A stretch of 9,243 bases of DNA from NCBI GenBank assembly GCA_017881285.1, contig JADGRD010000099.1:1-9243 (forward strand). Reading direction: 5' to 3'. Below the pieces are notes generated by a model. That model was not told the DNA's origin, ran no database searches, and was given only the letters and a program-made list of their open reading frames with translations. Shown here one piece after another: positions 1 to 5,463 of this stretch (position 1 is its first letter; every line of letters starts with the position of its first letter). Position numbers and translations under genes: made by a program. This DNA is from Pseudomonadota bacterium. GTDB taxonomy: Bacteria > Myxococcota_A > Polyangia > Fen-1088.

Positions 1-128
1 CGTGCACGAGGGTCACCCTCGCCGGTGTTGCCGGCGCTCGCCGTGACCGGCGCCTGCTCCTCGCAAAGCGCGATCGTGATTGCGTCCCCCGCGATGCGTG
101 CCATCAGGCAGAGCCCGCTGGCACGCAC
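1..128 (-). CDS. Possible start of an unidentified gene leaving the left edge (partial)
   Basis: A minus-strand frame stays open from a GTG at 128 to the window edge and gives 42 residues beginning MRASGLCLMARIAGD and ending near GNTGEGDPRA. GGAGGA (136-141) lies 7 bases before the GTG, a good Shine-Dalgarno match and the reason for this start; an ATG eight codons later (104) is the alternative. By hand count about four fifths of the third positions are G or C, compatible with coding. It follows the sigma/FecR/barrel operon in the same direction after a gap of 75 bases and could be a fourth member. No family is recognisable from so short a piece. An opposite-strand frame is also open here (1-207), so this call is tentative. 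Confidence 0.3.
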   Translation of the reverse strand, partial: MRASGLCLMARIAGDAITIALCEEQAPVTASAGNTGEGDPRA

Positions 129-203
129 GCGGTCTTCCTCCGTCTCTGCGCTCTCTGTGGTGAAAACCCCGAAAATCGTTGCGCACTCAAACCGTTCGGT
201 GCT
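129..203 (-). repeat. Short purine-rich CACAGAG-type intergenic repeat
   Basis: Between the barrel-protein stop and the possible edge gene, the minus strand carries ACCACAGAGAGCGCAGAGAC followed by GGAGGA (about 136-161). CAGAGA recurs with a spacing of about 9 bases. From memory, related CACAGAG strings just after TTTTCACC are common between genes in many environmental bacteria; their role is unknown. The last repeat unit also supplies the GGAGGA ribosome-binding sequence of the possible downstream gene. No terminator-like hairpin is visible in this gap. Confidence 0.4.
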
Positions 204-1238
204 CTAGTGACTGGCGGCGAGCGCCACACCGCCGAACCAGAGGGGGCGGCCCAGATTGCCGAGATACGTGTCATTCGTGCCCTGGACACGCACTTGCACT
301 TGGCTCTGCAACCATAAAGCACCGCCGCGCAGCTCGAGCGCGAGGGAGGGGAGAATGCCGAGGGCAAGCGCGACCGACGTGGCGACGCCTGGGCTCGACA
401 GGGTGACCGTCCGACCCACGTTCGGCAGCGTACCGTCGCCGCGCACGACCACCCAGTATTCGCCGCCGCCCACTTCGAGCATGGGCGCAAAGCGGTGCCA
501 CTCGGGCCCGAGCAGGGTCACGTCGGCCCCCACGAACCGTTGGTCCAGGCCGACCCGCCCGGCGGTGCTTTCCCGTTGTGGCTCGCTGCCCAGGCCGAAC
601 GCGGTCGCGCCGATGCGCAGCCACCCGGACGGCCGGTAGCCTACCGCGAGCCGCGCGGCGAACGAGGGCGCGAAACCGGAGGGCGTGCCCAGTACCGCAA
701 GCCCGGCCGCGAGGTGGTAACGATGCCTGAGCACCGTTGTTGGCGGTGGCGGCAGCGGCGCGGGTTCGGGTCGCCGGCCCGCCAGCGTGTCGAACATGCG
801 CGCGCGGATGAAATCCACCGCCCGCACCGCGATGATGACGTCGGCCCGTTCTTGCACGTCGACGACCTCGCCCGCGGTCAAGTGCGCGACCGAGGTCTTG
901 CCGCTTCCGCGATCCCGGAAGGTCACATCCAGCGCGCGCGGCGCCTGCGCGTCGTCGGGACGGGCGAAAGACACCACCGCGGCCGGCCGCAACCCGGCCC
1001 ACAGTCGGTCGAGTTGTTCGAGCGTCAGGGATTCGGTCGCCGGGTTGACCAGACGAACCTCGAACCCCACCGAGGTCGCTTCGCCGCGCAGGCGGTTGAG
1101 CGCTTCCAGGATGGCCGGGTCGGCCTCGGCGGGCAGGGCCACGACCACCAAAGCCGGCGCTCCGCCGTCGGCAGCAGAGCTGTCCGCGACGCCGGCCTGG
1201 AGCAGACCGAAGACGACCCATACTGGCAATAAGCTCAC
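204..1238 (-). CDS. Exported two-domain protein: unknown N-terminal domain plus probable outer-membrane barrel
   Basis: The protein has 344 residues. Residues 1-22 look like a signal peptide (MSLLPVWVVFGLLQAGVADS, small residues before a cut near 18-22). Residues 28-155 form an alpha/beta-looking domain with hydrophobic strands (ALVVVALPA, AAVVSF, DVIIAVRAV); I do not recognise it. A Pro-rich linker (157-167) leads to residues 172-344, which alternate polar and hydrophobic residues with frequent Gly, as in outer-membrane barrels (LAAGLAVLG, FAARLAVGYR, LRIGATAFGLG, ALELRGGALWL). The last residue is His rather than the usual aromatic. It begins with GTG, and this start overlaps the FecR stop as GTGA, so translation is probably coupled. 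As third gene of the sigma/FecR operon it may be the envelope partner or the output of that system. The function is unknown; export is fairly sure and the barrel is likely. Confidence 0.75.
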   Translation of the reverse strand: MSLLPVWVVFGLLQAGVADSSAADGGAPALVVVALPAEADPAILEALNRLRGEATSVGFEVRLVNPATESLTLEQLDRLWAGLRPAAVVSFARPDDAQAPRALDVTFRDRGSGKTSVAHLTAGEVVDVQERADVIIAVRAVDFIRARMFDTLAGRRPEPAPLPPPPTTVLRHRYHLAAGLAVLGTPSGFAPSFAARLAVGYRPSGWLRIGATAFGLGSEPQRESTAGRVGLDQRFVGADVTLLGPEWHRFAPMLEVGGGEYWVVVRGDGTLPNVGRTVTLSSPGVATSVALALGILPSLALELRGGALWLQSQVQVRVQGTNDTYLGNLGRPLWFGGVALAASH

Positions 1239-2527
1239 TCGGGAGCGGATTCTAGTAGAGACTTGGCCAATTCGGTCTGCGTTCCGTGCGGGAACCTTTC
1301 CAAGTAGACTTCCGCCGCCTTGCGGGCGCGGATGCGGTCCGTATGCGCCAAGAGCGCGATCTCTCGCCCCAAGGCCTCGCCCGCGTAGGGGCCGCGACCG
1401 GATTCGCCGAGATAGGTTTCGTACCAGGCCACCGCCGCGCTCGTCGAGGAAGGCGACAACTCGGCAAGGCGGCCGAGGAAAAACGCGGCATCGCTGGCGC
1501 GCGCCGTGCCGGGGAAGCGTGTGCGCAGGGCTAGCAACGCCTGCCGCGCAACGTCGCTGCGCCGCGTGTAGCGCGCCGCGTCTGCGAGGGAAGTCAGGTC
1601 CGCCGCCGAGGCGCTGGCCAGGGTGCCGTCGAGCCCCCGCTGCTCGGCATCCTTCACAACGGCGGCGAAATCGCCCTTGGCAATGAGCCTGGCCCAGCCC
1701 CCAGACGCGAGGGAGGCCTCGGCGCGCTCGGCGTGGGTCGCGTGCCGCCGCGATGAGGGAACTGGGGCAACATGCGACGTGGCCGGCTCGGGAAGCGGCG
1801 ACGTGACCTCGAGCGGGACGGGCTTCGCCGAGGGCCGCACGGGGGTCGGGGGAGAGGATCCGGACGCCGCGCCGACGAACAGTTCCAGGGATTCGCCGGC
1901 CCGCAAAGTGAAGACGCGATCGTCAGACGACCCGCGCGCCTCGACTACGCCGGTCAGCACCTGGAGGGCCAGTCGGCCTCCCTCGGCCTCGTATGCGAGA
2001 TGGAAGGACGTGCCCACCACCTTCACGCTGAACGGTCCCGCGTCGAACCGCCAGGAGGCGCCCGGGCGATGGCGAACCTGCACGTCCAGTTGCCCGTCGG
2101 CCAGGGCGATGCGCGAGCCATGCCCGTCGAGGGCGACCACCGATAGTTTCGTCGCGGGAGCGATGCGGATACGCGAATCGTCGGAGAAGAGCATGCGGGC
2201 GGAAGCGGCGGCCGTGGTGCGAATGGTCTCGCCCGGGCCGACCGCCGCGCCCTCGATCACGTAGTGCAGCGGCGCATCCGAGCGCGCCGCGAGCCACCGG
2301 TGGGTTGCGAATCCCAGCAGGAGCGCGGCAGCCGCCACCGCGAATCCGCGCAGCCACCAGCGCGGGGCCCTGGCCACGATGGGCACCGAGGGATATTTGT
2401 CGACGGAAAGCGCGCTCTCCAGGCGCTCCCAGCCGTGATCGAGCTCCGCGGGTGACACCTTGCCCATGCCACTTCTGGCCGCCTCCGCGACGGCGTCGAC
2501 GATGATCTGGGTTTCGCCTTGGCTCAT
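1235..2527 (-). CDS. FecR-family anti-sigma regulator with C-terminal TPR-like domain
   Basis: This 430-residue protein likely holds the neighbouring sigma factor at the inner membrane and passes on an envelope signal. Residues 1-55 are a soluble cytoplasmic segment, the expected sigma-binding part. One membrane span lies at about 57-77 (WWLRGFAVAAAALLLGFATH). The FecR domain covers about 100-195: GETIRT, ARMLFSDDSRIRI, a DGQLDVQV strand and the hallmark FSVKVVGTSFHL at 166-177. A Pro/Ser-rich spacer (222-258) leads to a helical tail (265-428) with TPR or YbgF-like repeats, for example ARKAAEVYLERFPHG. The tail makes the protein longer than a classical FecR of about 320 residues. Start: ATG with GGGAGG (2534-2539) 6 bases upstream, overlapping the sigma stop as ATGA. 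It shows no TonB-system partner such as FecA, so the signal is probably not siderophore uptake. Confidence 0.88.
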   Translation of the reverse strand: MSQGETQIIVDAVAEAARSGMGKVSPAELDHGWERLESALSVDKYPSVPIVARAPRWWLRGFAVAAAALLLGFATHRWLAARSDAPLHYVIEGAAVGPGETIRTTAAASARMLFSDDSRIRIAPATKLSVVALDGHGSRIALADGQLDVQVRHRPGASWRFDAGPFSVKVVGTSFHLAYEAEGGRLALQVLTGVVEARGSSDDRVFTLRAGESLELFVGAASGSSPPTPVRPSAKPVPLEVTSPLPEPATSHVAPVPSSRRHATHAERAEASLASGGWARLIAKGDFAAVVKDAEQRGLDGTLASASAADLTSLADAARYTRRSDVARQALLALRTRFPGTARASDAAFFLGRLAELSPSSTSAAVAWYETYLGESGRGPYAGEALGREIALLAHTDRIRARKAAEVYLERFPHGTQTELAKSLLESAPE

Positions 2528-3192
2528 CGGCCGCCTCCCAAGGTTTTCGCCGAGGACATGGTGGCGAGCCTGGCCCGCAGCCCTTCGTCACGCGAAACCG
2601 CCTGCTGGATGGAACGGAGGGACTTGACCAGATAGCGCTTGACCGTGGCCAGCGAGATGCCGAGCCCGTCCGCGATTTCCTGCAAGTCCATGCCCTCGAC
2701 GTGGCGCAGGACGAACACCGCCCGGTGCTTGTCCTTCATGCCGTCGAGGATGTGCTGGATGCTCTGCAAGGTGTCGCGCGCCTCGAAATCAGCGCCCCGG
2801 TCGCCGCCGTCACCGGCGATGATGACGAGCTGGGTGCGCGCGCGCTGGAGCACCTGGAAGCGGCGTATCTCCTCGCTGACCACGCGCACCGCCACGGAAT
2901 AGACGAAGCTGCGGAGCGCCGAGGGCTTCTCCAGCGTATGCAGGCGGCGAAAGACGCGGAGGAAGACCTCCTGCGCGAGGTCGTCATGGTCGTGGCGCGG
3001 GCTCAGGGAACGGCGGAGCAGCCCGTACACCATGGGAGCGAAGCGATACCAGACCTCCCGCTGCGCCCAGCGCTTGCCGGCCAGCGTCTCGGTCACCAGG
3101 GTTTCATCATCCGTTCGCGCGAAGGCGCGCTCGACCGGCCGCTCCTCGCGCGATTCCACCACCTTCAGCGCGGGCGGCGCCAAGCCTGCCAC
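2524..3192 (-). CDS. RNA polymerase sigma factor, sigma-70 family, ECF type
   Basis: The product directs RNA polymerase to a special promoter set. Numbered from the GTG at 3192 (222 residues), region 2 lies at about 46-111 and holds the core-binding DDLAQEVFLRVFRRL (70-84). Region 4 lies at about 145-198 and has the helix-turn-helix DLQEIADGLGISLATVKRYL. There is no region 1.1 or 3, as in ECF factors. Start choice: the frame is open up to a TTG at 3282 (252 residues) and has an ATG at 3276, but neither has a ribosome-binding site, and the first ten codons there have only about half G/C third positions. GTG 3192 has AGGGAG (3200-3205) 7 bases upstream. The stop overlaps the FecR start, so the two genes are co-translated, the usual sigma/anti-sigma layout. 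The family is clear; the ECF subgroup and target promoters are not. Confidence 0.88.
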   Translation of the reverse strand: MAGLAPPALKVVESREERPVERAFARTDDETLVTETLAGKRWAQREVWYRFAPMVYGLLRRSLSPRHDHDDLAQEVFLRVFRRLHTLEKPSALRSFVYSVAVRVVSEEIRRFQVLQRARTQLVIIAGDGGDRGADFEARDTLQSIQHILDGMKDKHRAVFVLRHVEGMDLQEIADGLGISLATVKRYLVKSLRSIQQAVSRDEGLRARLATMSSAKTLGGGR

Positions 3193-3480
3193 GGCATGGC
3201 TCCCTATGGCGGGCGCGTCCGCGTGTGGCCTGTCCTCGGGCACGGACCATATTGTGACATGGGCTTGGGAAAGCATGGGCAAGAAGAGAAATGTCGCGGA
3301 GAATTACCCCATGACCCTTCCTTACGCTGGGCAGTGCGAGTCAGAGACTGAAATGGCTCAACTGAACGCTGCGCGTCACGGGAGACGGCACGAATTGGTT
3401 ATCGATTGAGCCATTCCTCGTCGGGCCAGCACTGCGTTTGCGAGGGTGGAAAGGCCGGGCTTCCGCCGTCCGACAACTCA
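3193..3480. promoter_or_regulatory. Divergent regulatory region between sigma operon and pectate lyase
   Basis: These 288 bases separate two divergent genes and should hold promoters for both. The middle (about 3283-3410) is less GC-rich than the flanking genes. Visible structure is a perfect 10-base inverted repeat, AATGGCTCAA (3352-3361) and TTGAGCCATT (3406-3415), with 44 bases between the arms, and a direct repeat ACTGAA at 3347 and 3361. I find no convincing -35/-10 pair and no textbook ECF promoter in either direction, so the promoter calls stay open. The boundary next to the sigma gene depends on which of its starts is used. Confidence 0.5.
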
Positions 3481-4950
3481 ATGCTTGGAGCCAAGAGATT
3501 GAAGACTTCGATCGCATTCTCGTGCGTCTGCCTGCTTGTGGCGTGTGACAGCAGCTCGGGCTCCGGCGTGACCCGCCAGGACGCCTCGCCACCGCCAGAC
3601 CTCGTTTCCCCGGGGGGAAGTGGCGGCGGCTCGGGAGGCGTGACTTCCATGGGAGGGACCAAGGGAACCGGAGGAGTGACCTCGACGGGTGGTAGCACGA
3701 CGAGTGCCGGAACTGGCGGTGCATCCGGAACCGGCGGTGCCTCCGCAACCGGCGGCGGCCCTGGAACCGGTGGCACAACCGGCACCGGTGGGGCGCCCGC
3801 GACCGGTGGGGCGTCCGGAACCGGTGGCCGAACCGGAACCGGCGGCCGGACCGGAACCGGCGGCTCAACCGCCACCGGCGGCGCGACCACAGGTACGGGC
3901 GGCACGATCACGGGCACCGGCGGCGCGGCCGGCACGGGTGGGGCCACCGGCGCGGGCGGCGGCTCGTGCACGACCCCGCCGGATCCCAGCCCGCTCATCG
4001 GGTGGGCCTCCCAGTCGGGCAACGGCACCACCACCACCACCGGCGGCGGCAGCGCGACGCCGACGACCGTGACCACCTTGGCCGACCTGCAAAACGCGGT
4101 CAAAGGCAACACGGCCGCCGTCATCTACGTCCAGGGCGTGATGGCCGCCGGCTCGGTGTCCATCGGCTCGAACAAGACCGTCGTCGGGCTGTGCGGCGCC
4201 GAAATCCACGGCCACGTGTCCGTCAGCTCGTCCAACGTCATCGTTCGCAACATCAGAATCGTCGGCTACGCCGTGGGCAACTGCGCGCTCGATCCGAGCT
4301 ACGACTCGAGCACGGGGTGCTCGTCCGGCCAGGACGCCATCTCGGTGCAGAGCGGGCACCACATCTGGTTCGATCACTGCGACATCTCCGACGGCACCGA
4401 TGGCAACATGGACATCACCAACGGCGCCGACTTCGTCACCGTGTCGTGGACCAAGTTCCACTACACGCCGAGGACCGACAACAGCGGCAGCGATTCCACC
4501 GGCGCGAGCGGACACCGCTACAGCAATCTGGTCGGGGGCAGCGACAACTCGAGCGGCGATGTGGGCAAATTGAACGTCACCTGGCACCACAATTGGTGGG
4601 CGGACAATGTCGTGGAGCGACAGCCGCGCGTGCGCTACGGCAAGAACCACGTCTTCAACAACCTCTACACCTCGACCGCCAGCAATTACTGCGTGCGCGC
4701 CGGGATGGATGCGCAGATTCTCGTCGAGGCCAACGTCTTCTCCGGAGTGAAGAATCCCCAGCAGTTCAACAGCACCGCTGATCAGGGCACGGCCTACATC
4801 ACGTCGAAGAACAATGTCTATACCAACACCAGCGGCACCCAGTCCACCGGCGGTGGCGGCACGCCTTTCACAAGCCCACCCTATGCGTACACGCCCGATG
4901 CAACCAGCAGCTTGCAAACCGCCATTCAAAGCGGCGCGGGGCCGAAGTAG
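3481..4950 (+). CDS. Surface lipoprotein pectate lyase, polysaccharide lyase family 1
   Basis: This 489-residue lipoprotein should cut pectate by calcium-dependent beta-elimination. Its signal peptide ends in the lipobox LVAC (Cys22), followed by Asp at +2. Residues 44-162 are a Gly/Thr spacer of GTGGxx units. The catalytic domain fills about 165-489. PL1 marks are the strand NVIVRNIRI (252-260), HHIWFDHCDIS (293-303), the acidic DGTDGNMDIT (304-313) expected near the calcium site, and RQPRVRYGKNHVFNN (380-394), the RxPRxR motif with the catalytic arginine. Repeated WHHNWW and NNVY strands fit a parallel beta-helix. Start: ATG 3481 gives a good signal peptide but has no close ribosome-binding site. 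TTG 3499, with GGAG 8 bases upstream, would give a shorter, equally valid lipoprotein signal. The Asp at +2 may affect inner versus outer membrane sorting. The exact substrate (pectate or pectin) is not certain. Confidence 0.92.
   Translation: MLGAKRLKTSIAFSCVCLLVACDSSSGSGVTRQDASPPPDLVSPGGSGGGSGGVTSMGGTKGTGGVTSTGGSTTSAGTGGASGTGGASATGGGPGTGGTTGTGGAPATGGASGTGGRTGTGGRTGTGGSTATGGATTGTGGTITGTGGAAGTGGATGAGGGSCTTPPDPSPLIGWASQSGNGTTTTTGGGSATPTTVTTLADLQNAVKGNTAAVIYVQGVMAAGSVSIGSNKTVVGLCGAEIHGHVSVSSSNVIVRNIRIVGYAVGNCALDPSYDSSTGCSSGQDAISVQSGHHIWFDHCDISDGTDGNMDITNGADFVTVSWTKFHYTPRTDNSGSDSTGASGHRYSNLVGGSDNSSGDVGKLNVTWHHNWWADNVVERQPRVRYGKNHVFNNLYTSTASNYCVRAGMDAQILVEANVFSGVKNPQQFNSTADQGTAYITSKNNVYTNTSGTQSTGGGGTPFTSPPYAYTPDATSSLQTAIQSGAGPK
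3601..3966 (+). repeat. In-gene tandem repeat coding the GTGGxx linker of the lyase
   Basis: This stretch is built from units of about 18 bases around ACCGGCGG or ACCGGTGG, coding for the hexapeptide pattern GTGGxx in which the last two residues vary (AS, TT, AP, RT, ST, TI, AA). Two neighbouring units at about 3826-3861 are nearly identical (GGCCGAACCGGAACCGGC and GGCCGGACCGGAACCGGC). Third positions vary between units, so the pattern is kept at protein level as well as at DNA level. It encodes a flexible, uncharged stalk (only a few Arg) between the lipid anchor and the enzyme. Unit number may change by slippage. Confidence 0.9.
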
Positions 4951-4955
4951 TTACC

Positions 4956-4969
4956 CGGGGATCTCCCCG
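4956..4969 (+). terminator. Weak hairpin just after the pectate lyase stop
   Basis: Six bases after the lyase stop lies CGGGGATCTCCCCG, a stem of five G/C pairs with a four-base loop. A T-rich run (ATTTTCTT) comes only about 11 bases later rather than directly after the stem. It could slow or end transcription of the lyase gene, but it does not meet the usual pattern of a strong intrinsic terminator. Confidence 0.25.
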
Positions 4970-5052
4970 ACAATCCTGCATTTTCTTGAGCCGTTGGCCC
5001 CCCAAGAGACCACCAATGAGAGAGGAGTAGGGCCGCCATGCGCCGGACGAGG

Positions 5053-5092
5053 GAAAGACCCAAAGGATCGCGAAGAAACGCGGAACACGAAG
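5053..5092 (+). repeat. Purine-rich AAAGG/GCGAAG intergenic repeat
   Basis: The plus strand carries phased purine blocks separated by CG-containing steps: AAAGACCC, AAAGGATCGCG, AAGAAACGCGG, AACACGAAGG, with a period of about 9-11 bases. From memory this resembles the GCAAAGG/GCGAAGAACGCGAAG type of intergenic repeat seen in many environmental genomes. It stands out from its GC-rich surroundings by its A content. It sits between the lyase gene and the decayed Gly-rich frame. Confidence 0.35.
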
Positions 5093-5098
5093 GCGGCG

Positions 5099-5415
5099 CT
5101 TCGGGCGACCGTGGCGGCGGCGCTTGGCGGGCGCTCGATTTCGGCCGGCAACTCCGGAGTACGGGCCTCGGGCGGGACCGGGGATGTGGCGACAGGCAAG
5201 CGGTCCAGGGCCGCGATCGGTTCTGGCGGTACGGCGGATTCTGGGGGCTCTTCTGTCACGTTGGGGAGTACGAGCACACGTGGAACTGTGGGGCCCGGCG
5301 GCGGCGGTCGCGCACGCAGCGGCTCAAGCGGCGAGGACTCTGGTACGGGTGGTGGATGGGAAACGGGCGCTCCGGACACGCGTGGAGCAACCGCAAACGA
5401 CGGCGCGCGAAGTAG
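5099..5415 (+). pseudogene. Decayed Gly/Ser/Thr-rich linker, probable lipoprotein relic
   Basis: The 513 bases between the lyase stop and the next gene hold no convincing intact gene. One plus frame reads as a Gly/Ser/Thr-rich string (for example ASGGTGDVATG, IGSGGTADSGGSS, GEDSGTGGGWETG), the same style as the linkers of the genes on both sides. It has no lipobox, no proper signal peptide and no folded domain after it. About one third of third positions are A or T, clearly more than in the intact genes, and Arg or Lys stand where Gly would be expected. An ATG at 5038 with AGAGGAG upstream lies in a different frame and gives a Trp/Arg-rich, unconvincing 125-residue product; a frameshift could once have joined the two. 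The best reading is the remains of a lipoprotein gene that lost its functional domain; low-complexity chance is the alternative. Confidence 0.4.
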
Positions 5416-5463
5416 CGCAGCCCTTACGAGGGCGATGCGTTCTCCGCTATGCTCGGGGAACCG

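Noticed and set aside
1..207. Plus-strand frame open from the left edge to a TAG at 205-207
   Set aside because: It could be the tail of a plus-strand gene, but the Ser/Ala/Arg-rich product has no recognisable pattern, and it runs through the repeat and overlaps the 3' end of the barrel gene.
1..209. Read-through of the barrel gene stop into the open frame beyond it
   Set aside because: The frame after TAG 204 stays open to the edge, but the barrel domain ends naturally at the stop, and a separate GTG with ribosome-binding site explains the later part. No read-through signal is visible.
787..1686. Plus-strand frame of 299 codons across the barrel and FecR genes
   Set aside because: It crosses the junction of two well-supported minus-strand genes and its product is low-complexity Ser/Arg/Ala.
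3399..4124. Long minus-strand frame rich in PPVP repeats
   Set aside because: It is the mirror of the Gly-Thr repeat of the lyase: GGC/ACC units read backwards give Pro/Val. The plus strand has a lipobox and a clear PL1 domain in the same transcript.
3865..4929. Minus-strand frame of 354 codons opposite the lyase domain
   Set aside because: It is a GC-rich shadow; the product has no motif and the plus frame carries all PL1 motifs.
5038..5415. ATG frame of 125 codons with AGAGGAG upstream
   Set aside because: The product is extremely rich in Trp, Arg and Gly with no fold-like pattern. Its high third-position GC follows from the Gly/Ser/Thr bias of the overlapping frame.
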